A stretch of 64,000 bases of DNA from NCBI RefSeq assembly GCF_018614975.1, contig NZ_JAGGNR010000044.1:1-64000 (forward strand). Reading direction: 5' to 3'. Positions 17,301 through 25,454 of the stretch are shown here, one piece after another. The stretch is from Paenibacillus polymyxa (GTDB taxonomy: Bacteria > Bacillota > Bacilli > Paenibacillales > Paenibacillaceae). The translations under genes were made by a program, and so were the position numbers. The notes under the pieces were generated by a model. It was not told the DNA's origin. It saw only the letters and a program-made list of their open reading frames with translations, and did not search any database. Position 1 is the first letter of the stretch; every line of letters starts with the position of its first letter.

Positions 17301-18710
17301 TTACGTGTAAAAGACCATACGGAAGTAGTAAATAGTGTTAATCATAACTATGTGAAAAATGGTTTGGTAAAAACAATAACAGTGGATGATTCCGTGACAG
17401 ATACTATTTCAGTTCCTAGAGTCGACCTAGCTAACCCCATTATTATTGACGGTCAGAATAAATTGGTATTTACGGCTGGAGTGGCGGTCACAGCAAGTTC
17501 AAGTGAAGTTTCAATGAAAAATCTAACAGTTAAAGGTAACTATTCGATTATAGCTCAGGATGGAGAACGTGGACCAGTTTATATAAGTGGATCTGCAGAC
17601 GTTATACTTGATCATGTAACGGTGGATTTTCCAGCAGGTGGTGGTTTTGGAGCTTCAGGGGTTCTATTAAAAAATGCTAATGCAAAACTAGAAATAAAAG
17701 ATACAACTATTTCAGTTCATTTTACGAATTCTGACAATATTTCTTATTATGCATCTGGAGTACGAGCTGATGTAGAAGGTGCTTCAATAGACATTATTAA
17801 TTCTACAATCTCATCAAATGGTGCAAACGGAGGTTCCAATGGTATTAAAACTGCCAAAGGTGCTACTGTAAATATCACTGATAGTAAAGTAAGTGTGGAA
17901 GCAAGTACTTTCACTGGTGCCGTATATGGAATTCTTTTAGGAGAAGGCTCTAGTTTAACAACGAGTGGTGCAAGTGAGATTGTTGTCAAAGCTCCAGTTG
18001 CTAATGGATTTGGGATTGGAAATAATATTAACTATGCAAATTTAAACGTTTCAGATACTACTATATTTGATATAGATGCTGCTGGTTCTGGAAAAAGAAA
18101 AGATGCGTATGAGTATGATCCTGAAGCTTTGGCAACACTTGATGAGGCCCGGGCAAAAATTGATGAAAACTTAATTAAAGCCAATAACCCAACCTTACAG
18201 GGAGTAACTGAAGCTTTAGAATTACCAACGGATGTAGATGGCGTTGCAGTCGAATGGACTGCAGATACAGTTGATGGTGCAACAGTCCATGCTAATGGTA
18301 CGGTAACTAGAAGTAGCAATGACGATGCAGATGATCTGGTGACATTAACAGCCACACTTACACACAATGGGATGCAGAAAACGAAAGTTTTCCAAGTCAC
18401 TATTAAGGAAAGTAAAGCTCCAACCATTACTTCAGCAACATTAGTTGATAATAATGCTGATGGAAAAGGTACTATGGGTGAAAGTGTTGAGCTGACATTT
18501 AGTGAACCTGTAACTTTCAGTCAGTTATTTATCGGTGACCAAGAATTCAATTCAGAATCGGGAGTTTGGTCAGAAGGTAATACGAAGTTGACTGTAACTT
18601 TGCAAGCTGATATTACAACGGCTGATACAGTATCTGTGAAGGTTACTAACTTAGAAGATGCTGCCCATAATACTAAAGATGAAAGCGTAGTGGAATTAAC
18701 CGTTCTATAG
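14316..18710 (+). CDS. Large S-layer-homology surface protein
   Basis: 1464 residues, secreted (hydrophobic signal ~11-35). Three SLH domains at ~41-85, 102-146 and 163-207 carry the FTD/FKD openings, GY-DG-FKP turns and LTRAE / ITRNQ / VTRGE ends that bind pyruvylated secondary wall polymer. A beta-repeat region follows to ~480, then a Thr/Pro/Gly/Ser linker (~500-535), Ig-like modules, a right-handed beta-helix-like stretch (~1035-1255: many N-, D- and V-rich strands ending ITDSKVSVEA) and C-terminal Ig modules with SEPV motifs as in SbsA-type domains. GAGGAGG precedes the ATG. Base composition is clearly more AT-rich than the flanking genes. A cell-wall-bound adhesin or S-layer-like role is inferred; no catalytic domain is seen. 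Confidence 0.9.
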   Translation: MNKNTVLYDKFFKIALATTIATSALNVVAPDYIKASENGETFTDIKVASDYYEYVNELFERGFVSGYKDGSFKPGGLLTRAEASKILALNLGLNITKSFNPTFKDVPASDWAYPYIEALKEAGVIDGFQDGTFKPNSPITRNQMAKIIVNGYGLEPAKEINLPFTDTQLKNNWAAPYIQTLFDLGITNGQSAQKYGGISTVTRGEMAAVTIRSEKTTEYRDNRQPDEKVISDISGNKMTMGGQVYYIKKELQPLLHTKNLAALNEANLDFIKIGTKIIGIRNLELTNGGTIDNPLTLDLAGGTVEANISIAGDYIKLENANINGDITVKQGDQKQIEFNGLSLNGHLIIKGEAKREQKSVIKLTNTTVGEIVVNRDNIEIVTNNATPSIKVGNNVSGIEVAGKINSIHFNGNQNVVVKGQLETNHLTIDTPIKVTLENKAQLSKVETKQYGSQLIVPKDTTIDTLIKPVNIKPEEAVKYPGGISSAIKNVTNTAQVERSTPPIIPTTPTAPSSGGGSNGGGSTDGGNNGSTPNPFVSQTLKANNIEDTDNEDPLAVGMIGTTVTSSNEMVATAALKDGEIAITSKGPGTATISIKEDAPSLNESQIIVTVDANGKITHTIKRPVEVMQDKINATPAPGADVLIKLFAGIDIKGVTPETITDVTTAVKKAIVEKGKPLTENELKLVVDTALLPSLIKKDNPSLEQVSTPLDLVTVGPNGTIFKWDSATKVGDHNASIDLSTGNVMQDAADNENDKLLLNVTATNGNAIKEASIETTVLESKKPYLVSAILNDIDKDGDTSPGDTITFKFSEPVRYSGNTEDHSIDEHLFGKDFVFGMGTDHYPIQAVWSEDGTSLTMTIGGDTTSANVFKVGSEISLVEGSVKDANGGQSITNSVKLQHVPFAYEMVQNNLTGDFIWENGAVVSEAAGKIKNSITFSQNGEPVEGLEISYTDEDIAQGSIASGTFSLKSVTVTKNGNSQKITFADGEILKVTTSTVLRVKDHTEVVNSVNHNYVKNGLVKTITVDDSVTDTISVPRVDLANPIIIDGQNKLVFTAGVAVTASSSEVSMKNLTVKGNYSIIAQDGERGPVYISGSADVILDHVTVDFPAGGGFGASGVLLKNANAKLEIKDTTISVHFTNSDNISYYASGVRADVEGASIDIINSTISSNGANGGSNGIKTAKGATVNITDSKVSVEASTFTGAVYGILLGEGSSLTTSGASEIVVKAPVANGFGIGNNINYANLNVSDTTIFDIDAAGSGKRKDAYEYDPEALATLDEARAKIDENLIKANNPTLQGVTEALELPTDVDGVAVEWTADTVDGATVHANGTVTRSSNDDADDLVTLTATLTHNGMQKTKVFQVTIKESKAPTITSATLVDNNADGKGTMGESVELTFSEPVTFSQLFIGDQEFNSESGVWSEGNTKLTVTLQADITTADTVSVKVTNLEDAAHNTKDESVVELTVL

Positions 18711-18762
18711 GTGTAAGTGCTGCAAAGGTAATATCTGTATATAAGAAGTGTGGCTAAAGGAT

Positions 18763-18803
18763 AACACCCAGTCCAGGATCTTAACCTTGACTGGGTGTTT
18801 TTG
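18763..18803 (+). terminator. Terminator of the SLH gene
   Basis: AACACCCAGTC and GACTGGGTGTT form an 11-bp perfect stem followed by TTTTTGAT. It separates the SLH gene from the kinase gene, so the kinase needs its own promoter. Confidence 0.9.
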
Positions 18804-18834
18804 ATATGAATACATGTTTTAGAACCATAATCCG

Positions 18835-18865
18835 TTGTTCAGATTTTGTTCAAGCGCAGTATGAT
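18835..18865 (+). promoter_or_regulatory. Direct-repeat regulatory site and -10 box before the kinase-regulator operon
   Basis: TTGTTCA occurs at 18835-18841 and 18846-18852 (11-bp period), followed after 7 nt by TATGAT (18860-18865), a good -10 box. No -35 consensus is present where the repeats lie. This is the geometry of SARP-activated promoters, in which the activator replaces -35 recognition. The same 18 bp precede the SLH gene, suggesting joint control and autoregulation. Confidence 0.6.
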
Positions 18866-18952
18866 AACATTCCAAAAGGAGTTGATTGAAAAAAACATTA
18901 ACCATATGATGTAAACATACATAAGAATTCACTCGTATATGGAGGCATGATA

Positions 18953-21900
18953 ATGAAAAGGAATATCCTAATCATTTTGAGTATTATCATGCTGTTTGTT
19001 ATTGTCTTTTCACTTGGCAATTGGCATTATATTACCAGTAACCATTCCAAAATTGTACATAATGGAATGGTAAAGATAGCTACTGAGCAATTACAAAGAC
19101 CGGTTAAGCTGAAAGGCGATTGGGATTTTTACCCAAACGTTTTAATTCCTTCTATGGAAGAACTCGATAACGATCAGAATAAACGAATCACACTTGAAGT
19201 GCCATTTAATTGGAGGGAGTACGTAGAGCCCAATAAAGAGGGAATTTCAGTCGGAACCTATCATGTCAAGGTACATGTACCAACGGAGGGATTCTACGGT
19301 TTGTTTATACGGACTATTCGTCAAGCGAATCGTGTATTTATAAATGATGTAGAGGTAGGAGCGAAGGGGAAGACAAGCACAGTTTTAAGTGAATATGGGT
19401 CCGAGAATGATGATAAATATACAGTATTTGCTCGTAGCGAACATAAAGAACTGAATATTGTTATCCATGTAACCAACTACAATTCCCCACAGGCTGGTAT
19501 TGTTTATCCTATTGAATTTGGTACGATGGCAGCCATTCAGCACCAATATCGTTGGAAAGTATTTTTAGACGCATTAGTATCTATTGGGCATGTGTTATTC
19601 GGAATCATTTATATCTTTACATTTTTACAGAATCGGAAACGCAAAGAAGAACTGTTTTTTGGTATTTTTACCATTTCATTAGGACTTTATATGTCATTTA
19701 TTAACCAAAAAGTGTTTTTCCTGTTATTTCCGGACATCCTCCCTTTCAATCAATTGCGTCTACAGCTCAGTATTATCCCGGTAGCGCTACTAGCTTTAAC
19801 ACTGTTTATTAATTCGATGTACCCGCATGTACAAAAACGAAAAACAATATATATGCTTATGATTTTACTTGGGTTTGTAATTATTTTTTATGGTATTTAT
19901 AACCCAATTACCCAAAATCAAAGAGCTTCTTCAGATTTGGAGTTATTCCTTAGAAAAATAGCGTATATCTGTGTTACGGCACCAGTAATATTCTATAATT
20001 TATGGGCTCTTATTAAAGTAACGCTGCATCGTCTAGAAGGCGTTCGTTATATTCTAATCGTGATTTCGGCTATTAGTTGTTATACCATTTTACTGACTTT
20101 TAACTTTATAATGGGCGTTCCCATAGATTACACAGAATTCGCATTATTTTTACTTATATTATTCGGGTTTGCTTCGTTATTAAATTTCCGTGCGAACCAG
20201 GCTATTTTGAAAATCCAGGCACTATCAGAGGAATTGCTTGCACATAATCAAATGAAGGATGTATTTTTACTGAACACTTCTCATGAATTACGCACGCCTC
20301 TTAATGGTATTTTAAATTTATCAAAATCCTTAATGGAAGGAGCTCAGGGACCCTTAAAACGGGCTCAACAGGAGCAAGTCATTTTAATTCATAGCGTCAC
20401 TCAACGTTTAGGACATTTAGTAGAGGATTTGTTGTTCTCTTCAAATCAAATGACAGGAGAAGTACGGGTTGACCCTTGTAGTGTTCCACCCTCTGTTATT
20501 ACTGAAGTCGTGTTGGAAATTCGCAGTGTGATGCCAAAGAATCATCAAGTAAGTGTTACTGCAGAAGTGGATTCGGAATTACCGAATATATACACAGATG
20601 AATTACGTTTTAAGCAGGTTCTATACAACTTGCTGCACAACGCTATTAAATATACAGAGGTTGGGGAAATTGCTGTTACAGCCTATGTCCATCAACATCA
20701 GATGGTCATCCAAGTAAGAGATACAGGTTGTGGTATTCCGGCACAAATTATTGATCGTATCTTTGATGCCTTTTACCAAGGAAATAATCATCATAAAAAA
20801 GAAGGGCTCGGTTTGGGATTAAGTATTACTAAAAACATTGTCGAAAAGTTAAAAGGCGAGATTTATGTTACAAGTACGGTAGGAGAAGGTACTACATTTA
20901 CATTTACAATGCCATTGGCCACTGACGAACAGATGAGCATTGAGCAATCATCTACAATTAACGGGCATGGAGCTAAAGAATTACAGCTTCAATTGCCACT
21001 CATTTATAAAGGAAATAATAAAAAAATACTTGTGGTAGACGATAACCATGTCAATATAAAGGCATTAGCTGAGGCACTAAAACTTAATGGATATACAGTT
21101 ATTGCAGTAGATAATGGTTTCGATGCAGTAGACTATATTAAAACGAATCAGGTAGATTGTATGTTAATTGATTTAATGATGAACGGAATGTCAGGGTATG
21201 AGCTGTGTAAGCGAGTACGAAAACAATATGATATGCTGGAACTACCGATTATTATCTTAACAGCGATCATGAAGCATTCTGATTTAGTGTTATCTTTAAA
21301 AGTCGGTGCAAATGATTACTTACAAAAGCCTATTTCAATGGATGAACTATTTATTCGCATTGAATCTTTGTTAGCCGTCCGGCAATCTTCAATCGATGCA
21401 ATAGAAGTAGAAATGAATTATTTGTATTCACAGGTCACACCGCATTTTGTTTATAACACGCTTAATACAATTATTGGTTTAAGCTATACGGATATGGACA
21501 ACACGCGTGAAGCACTTTACTGTTTGGCAACCTATTTCCGTGCCAAACTTAATGTCCATTACCGAAATAGCTTTGTCTCTGTTGAAGAAGAGATGGAGCT
21601 TGTCAAAGCATACTTATATATTGAAAAGATGCGTTTTGGTGATCGTTTAAATATTAAATATGATATTGATGAATCCATTCAATTGATGATTCCGGCACTT
21701 TCCATTCAGCCATTAGTTGAAAATGCTGTTTTCCACGGTATCTCTAAGAAACAAGCAGGCGGTACTATCGAGGTAAGTATTCAGCGGGAAGGTCAATTTG
21801 CCCGAATTAAAATCTATGATAATGGTGTAGGTATTCCAGAGGAAAAACTTCAGAAGCTGATTAATGAAGAAAGCACACGCATTGGCTTTATGAATCCATT

Positions 21901-22003
21901 AAAAAAATTCAAATTAATGAAAAATGCAAGTTTACGTCTATACAGCGAGGAAGGAAAGGGAACAACTATTGTCGTTTTATTACCAGAGGGTGGTGGAGCA
22001 TGA
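18953..22003 (+). CDS. Hybrid sensor histidine kinase with 7TMR-DISM sensor, receiver and second LytS-type kinase module
   Basis: 1016 residues. After an N-terminal membrane anchor comes an extracytoplasmic beta-sandwich (~40-190, 7TMR-DISMED-like) and seven membrane helices (~205-410, 7TMR-DISM). Then follow a HisKA domain with phospho-acceptor His444 in SHELRTPLNG and a HATPase domain (NLLHNAIKYTE, DTGCGIP, GLGLGLSI). A receiver (ILVVDDNHVN, phospho-Asp in LIDLMMNG, Lys in QKPIS) is followed by a second, LytS-type kinase module (YSQVTPHFVYNTLNT, ENAVFHG, DNGVGIP). Two complete kinase modules in one chain are unusual. The ATG at 18953 has GGAGG 7 nt upstream; the one at 18947 is too close. 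It overlaps the regulator gene by 4 nt. The signal is unknown. Confidence 0.92.
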   Translation: MKRNILIILSIIMLFVIVFSLGNWHYITSNHSKIVHNGMVKIATEQLQRPVKLKGDWDFYPNVLIPSMEELDNDQNKRITLEVPFNWREYVEPNKEGISVGTYHVKVHVPTEGFYGLFIRTIRQANRVFINDVEVGAKGKTSTVLSEYGSENDDKYTVFARSEHKELNIVIHVTNYNSPQAGIVYPIEFGTMAAIQHQYRWKVFLDALVSIGHVLFGIIYIFTFLQNRKRKEELFFGIFTISLGLYMSFINQKVFFLLFPDILPFNQLRLQLSIIPVALLALTLFINSMYPHVQKRKTIYMLMILLGFVIIFYGIYNPITQNQRASSDLELFLRKIAYICVTAPVIFYNLWALIKVTLHRLEGVRYILIVISAISCYTILLTFNFIMGVPIDYTEFALFLLILFGFASLLNFRANQAILKIQALSEELLAHNQMKDVFLLNTSHELRTPLNGILNLSKSLMEGAQGPLKRAQQEQVILIHSVTQRLGHLVEDLLFSSNQMTGEVRVDPCSVPPSVITEVVLEIRSVMPKNHQVSVTAEVDSELPNIYTDELRFKQVLYNLLHNAIKYTEVGEIAVTAYVHQHQMVIQVRDTGCGIPAQIIDRIFDAFYQGNNHHKKEGLGLGLSITKNIVEKLKGEIYVTSTVGEGTTFTFTMPLATDEQMSIEQSSTINGHGAKELQLQLPLIYKGNNKKILVVDDNHVNIKALAEALKLNGYTVIAVDNGFDAVDYIKTNQVDCMLIDLMMNGMSGYELCKRVRKQYDMLELPIIILTAIMKHSDLVLSLKVGANDYLQKPISMDELFIRIESLLAVRQSSIDAIEVEMNYLYSQVTPHFVYNTLNTIIGLSYTDMDNTREALYCLATYFRAKLNVHYRNSFVSVEEEMELVKAYLYIEKMRFGDRLNIKYDIDESIQLMIPALSIQPLVENAVFHGISKKQAGGTIEVSIQREGQFARIKIYDNGVGIPEEKLQKLINEESTRIGFMNPLKKFKLMKNASLRLYSEEGKGTTIVVLLPEGGGA

Positions 22004-23109
22004 ACATAATTATTGTTGATGATGAAAAAATGGCGATCGATGTATTAAGTATTATGATTAAACGGCTAACACAATTCCAGGTTTCAATCCAAGGGGCATT
22101 TACAAATGCAGTAGATGCCCTTCGTTTTCTGGAGAAAGAGGCCATTGAACTTGTATTTTTAGATATCGAAATGATCGATGTGCACGGTATGCAAATAGCT
22201 AGACAAATGTTACAAAAACACCCCTCCTTACAAATCATTTTTGTGACAGCACATTCGCAATTTGCAGTGGATGCTTTTGAAGTAGAGGCTACCGATTATT
22301 TATTAAAACCTGTACATGAAAAGCGATTGATTAAAGCGCTAACAAAGGCACAGAAAAAATCGCAATTACAAGGTAAGGTGCCCCCTATTAATAAAAAAAA
22401 TCTGTTATACGCTCATACTTTAGGCAGTTTTTATCTGCTTGATCCTCAGCAAGAGGTAGTAAAATGGCGTACAAGGAAAGTACGCGAACTTTTTTTATAT
22501 TTATTATTTCATCAAAAAAGACCAATGTTAAACGCCATCATCGTAGAAGAGTTATGGCGAAATTTGGACTTTGAAAAGGCCTCAAGTAATTTACATACAT
22601 CTATTTATCAATTGAGAAAGCTTTTAAAAGAAAGGGGAATACAAGATCCAATTCAATTAGTAAATAATCACTACCAATTAAATGTCGAAATTGAAAGTGA
22701 TTATGAGGAGCTCTATCAATTGTTAGAGCGGGAAAATCATGATGAAAAATCTATTCAACAGTTAATTAATTGCTATGAGGGAGATTTTTTAGTGGAGGAG
22801 GAATACTTATGGGCTATCCAAATAAGACTCCGGTTAAAGCAAGGCGTATTGCATGCGCTTGAACAATATGTTACTTGCACAAACTCAGTTAATTCCTTAT
22901 TAAAATACAATTGCTTACAAATGCTGCTTGAACTAGATGAATTCAATGAACAATATATGTTTATATTATTAGAATTCTTAATTGAACAAAACAAAAAACA
23001 AGATTGTATAAAATTCTTTGAAACTATACAGGCCAAATTAGCTGAAATTAGTCTTTCTGTTCCCGAAAGGATTTATAGGAGATTTAACGAATATCTGGCC
23101 AATACGTAA
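22000..23109 (+). CDS. Response regulator with receiver, OmpR-like HTH and BTAD domains (SARP-like)
   Basis: 369 residues. Receiver domain 1-120 with DD at 7-8, phospho-acceptor Asp55 in VFLDIEM, the Thr in FVTAHS and Lys in LLKPV. Residues ~140-235 form an OmpR/SARP-type winged helix (RKVRELFLYLLFHQKRPMLN, then SNLHTSIYQLRKLL). The rest is a helical BTAD-like region (CYEGDFLVEEEYLWA). The start overlaps the kinase stop (ATGA), so the two are co-translated and almost certainly cognate. Likely targets are the two promoters bearing TTGTTCA direct repeats. Very AT-rich, like its neighbours. Confidence 0.9.
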   Translation: MNIIIVDDEKMAIDVLSIMIKRLTQFQVSIQGAFTNAVDALRFLEKEAIELVFLDIEMIDVHGMQIARQMLQKHPSLQIIFVTAHSQFAVDAFEVEATDYLLKPVHEKRLIKALTKAQKKSQLQGKVPPINKKNLLYAHTLGSFYLLDPQQEVVKWRTRKVRELFLYLLFHQKRPMLNAIIVEELWRNLDFEKASSNLHTSIYQLRKLLKERGIQDPIQLVNNHYQLNVEIESDYEELYQLLERENHDEKSIQQLINCYEGDFLVEEEYLWAIQIRLRLKQGVLHALEQYVTCTNSVNSLLKYNCLQMLLELDEFNEQYMFILLEFLIEQNKKQDCIKFFETIQAKLAEISLSVPERIYRRFNEYLANT

Positions 23110-23246
23110 ATTAACATAAGACCAAGATAAGTGACGGATGTGGTAGAATATTCAATTTCCTCATCCGTTTCTTCTTAATTGAATTTAATTCTTTGTTAGC
23201 GTTCGTTACGGATGCAATGATCTCCGGTAGCAGTCTGTTCATGTTT

Positions 23247-23745
23247 TCTGCGCAGTGTCAGCTCCACACAGTGGGACTGATGCTGATGGTGTTTGGGCTG
23301 AGCCACTTGGCCTATTTCCCGTTCGCCACACCTGAGTATGGATCCAAGCTGGTCCTGTTCCTCGTCGTGTTAACACAGCTTAACGATGTGGTACATTATT
23401 TGTTCTCTCTATCTGGGCAAACGAAAAGTGGTGCCCACCGCCAATCCGTTTGTCACCTGGGAAAGGTTCGCCTGTGCATTATGGTAACCGACAGCAACTT
23501 CTTCTTTCATCCATCACTACCTGACGCCATTCGATTGGAAATTCTCGCTGTTCATCGGGGTACTGATCAGTCTGGCCGGATTTTTTGGCAGTCTGACCGT
23601 TTCTGTACTGAAGCGCGATCTGTTAATCGGGGATGACAACAAGTTTGATTCGCTCAAAAAAAGTTACCTGAGCCGGGTTGACAGCCTGACGTACACTTCT
23701 CCTGTTATGTTCCACGTGGTCCGTTATTTCTTTGACTTTATGTAG
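23247..23745 (+). pseudogene. Degenerate 3' copy of the CdsA-like gene
   Basis: This ~500-bp stretch is closely similar (roughly 90% by eye) to the last 500 bp of the intact CdsA-like gene at 31318-32235, from the Arg-Ser-Val-Ser-Ser-Thr segment to the same DFM stop. Several indels break the frame: a 1-nt loss near 23272, a 2-nt loss near 23405 and further changes near 23460-23500. No 5' part, start codon or ribosome binding site is present. It is a partial duplication now decaying, at the right boundary of the AT-rich SLH/kinase island and followed directly by an interspersed repeat copy. Confidence 0.9.
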
Positions 23746-23746
23746 C

Positions 23747-23873
23747 AACTATATAAAATGAACTTAAAAATAGTATTTACACTTGGCACTCCGATGACAG
23801 AACAACCTTCAGATCGCTGTTATCCTCCAATTTTTTTATACTTTTATAAAGGTGAAAATCAGGGGATAAAGGC
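23747..23873 (-). repeat. Interspersed intergenic repeat, copy A
   Basis: Read on the minus strand it matches the copy at 33036-33165 along ~125 bp. Shared blocks, in order, are TCGCCTTTATC, GGATAACAGCGA, GAAGGTT-TTCTGTCATCG-AGTG, GTGTAAATA and AGTTCA-TTTATATAG. It sits between the decayed CdsA-like copy and the metallophosphoesterase terminators. No open frame. Confidence 0.7.
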
Positions 23874-23933
23874 GAACGGCCTAAACGGCCTTCTTGGCCT
23901 GCCGGTCGAGGGAATACGAGTACTTGGATAACA

Positions 23934-24002
23934 AAGAAACCGAACTCTCGAAAGAGAACCGGGTTTCTCGACAATCTGAGGGACACTCTTAGAGTGCCCC
24001 TC
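23934..24002 (-). terminator. Two tandem hairpins after the metallophosphoesterase gene
   Basis: GAGGGACACTC / GAGTGCCCCTC (23978-24002, 11 bp with one mismatch) and AGAAACC / GGTTTCT enclosing an inner CTCTCGAAAGAG hairpin (23934-23968). On the minus strand the second is followed by TTTGTT. Together they end the Ugp-type operon. Confidence 0.7.
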
Positions 24003-24009
24003 CTCCTAA

Positions 24010-25116
24010 TTACCCCAGAATATGCGCTACACTCGGATATCGCACCGTAAACTCAGCACCCTCGATCCATTCGCCCGCGACAAAGTCCCGTCCTTTCACA
24101 ACGACTCGATCCTTATAAATCTCCACATGAAGCCCTTCGCTGCCCTCCAGATGTTCATCCTGATCCGTCCAGAGATAACCTACAGACGACGCATTGAACA
24201 TCGTTGGCATGTGGCCTGCACCATCGTACATCGTATGCTGTGCCTCCAGCTGCCAATGGGTGTGACCTGAGAAAAGGATCGCTTGCGGGTATTTGGCTAG
24301 AACGGCCTTGAGTTCTGCATCCTGATTCACACCATACCAGCCTTGTTCCTTCATCGAACCTGCCACCGTATCCATAAGCGGCTGGTGTAAGAAAATGAAG
24401 ATGGGATGATCTAGTGTTGCACGTTCAGACAATTTCGCATCCAGCCACTCCAATTGTTCGGCCGACATATCACAATCCTTCGGATGAGGTTGCTCGGTGC
24501 CCAGGAAAATATAATGATACCCATCAATCCAATGGTCGTGGTAAGAGCCCTTCATGCCTGTTGTCCCTTCAAAATCACTTAATCGACGATGCCATAACCC
24601 TGCGACTGTAATGGGGTCCACTTCTGAAGAGATCGGTCCCCCGTCTTGGCCCTCCTGCTCAGAAGTTACAGCAGACAACGTATAGGTTCCGCCGGATAGT
24701 TGCTCAATTAGTGCAGCTGATTCAGCAGCGGTTTGTTTTGTGACCAGTTCCATATCTGCTTCCTGTTCCAACAACTCGGCCACTTCACCCTCTTTCATCT
24801 CAAGCAAAACGATCGGTGGATCTTGCCATACCACGGCGCCAATATCATGATTACCTACCGTGTAACGAATGTTCGGCAAACTCTCCGCATGTTGCTTCCA
24901 TATGCGTTGCAACTCACGATATTCGCTCGGCAGCCCCCGATCCGTCACATCACCCACATGCATAATCCCGCTGCTGTCCTGACTGAATGTAGCTATGTCA
25001 GCTAATGCTTGCTCCAGATGCCGGTTATGAATATGATCTGATTCATCACGCACATGTGTGTCCGTAATCACCTGGAAGCTGGCAAGAGGTTGCTCAGGTG
25101 TATGTTCATTTCTCAT
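24010..25116 (-). CDS. Calcineurin-like metallophosphoesterase
   Basis: 368 residues, cytoplasmic. It has all five metal-binding motifs of the family: DTH near residue 19, GDVTD near 55, GNHD near 88, HQP near 243 and GHTH near 280. This is the class III cyclic-nucleotide phosphodiesterase / GpdQ glycerophosphodiesterase group. Its start overlaps the SMR gene stop (TGATG), and it is the last gene of a transporter operon that resembles Ugp. Hydrolysis of an imported phosphodiester is a reasonable inference, but substrate residues cannot be read. The middle region (~110-170) is longer than usual. Confidence 0.9.
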   Translation of the reverse strand: MRNEHTPEQPLASFQVITDTHVRDESDHIHNRHLEQALADIATFSQDSSGIMHVGDVTDRGLPSEYRELQRIWKQHAESLPNIRYTVGNHDIGAVVWQDPPIVLLEMKEGEVAELLEQEADMELVTKQTAAESAALIEQLSGGTYTLSAVTSEQEGQDGGPISSEVDPITVAGLWHRRLSDFEGTTGMKGSYHDHWIDGYHYIFLGTEQPHPKDCDMSAEQLEWLDAKLSERATLDHPIFIFLHQPLMDTVAGSMKEQGWYGVNQDAELKAVLAKYPQAILFSGHTHWQLEAQHTMYDGAGHMPTMFNASSVGYLWTDQDEHLEGSEGLHVEIYKDRVVVKGRDFVAGEWIEGAEFTVRYPSVAHILG

Positions 25117-25454
25117 CAGGAATCACTCCATTTCAGTCCAATAATGCCAATCAGAATAAAACTGATCCATACCATCGACGTGAGCCGCAGACGTTCACCA
25201 AAAAAGTAATGCCCCACGACGCCAATGAGTGTAATGCCCACGCCAGACCAGATCGCATAGGCCACAGCCAGCGGCATATACTTCACTGCAAAATTAAGAA
25301 AGGTAAAGCTTGCACCATAACAGACAAACATCAACACCGAAGGCCATAACCGTGAGAATCCATCCGATACTTTTAACAAAATGGTAGCGCTCAGCTCCAG
25401 CCCGATGGCCAGTGCCAACAGGACCCAGCCTAGGTAGGCGTGACTGTTCGTCAT
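25116..25454 (-). CDS. Small multidrug resistance (SMR/EmrE) family transporter
   Basis: 112 residues and four membrane helices, the full family length. The essential membrane Glu lies in helix 1 (LAIGLELSATILLKVSDGF), and helix 3 carries AYAIWSGVGITLIGVVG, the SMR signature. It would work as a dual-topology dimer exchanging protons for a cationic compound. It overlaps the HAD gene by 4 nt upstream and the phosphoesterase by 1-2 nt downstream. In this operon it may export, or perhaps import, a quaternary amine released from the transported substrate; that part is inference. Confidence 0.92.
   Translation of the reverse strand: MTNSHAYLGWVLLALAIGLELSATILLKVSDGFSRLWPSVLMFVCYGASFTFLNFAVKYMPLAVAYAIWSGVGITLIGVVGHYFFGERLRLTSMVWISFILIGIIGLKWSDS

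Noticed and set aside
23706..23722. Second CACGTG-centred parS-like sequence (TGTTCCACGTGGTCC)
   Set aside because: It lies in the decayed CdsA-like copy, its right half does not match, and the intact gene shows CACGTA at the same place, so it is coding sequence by chance.
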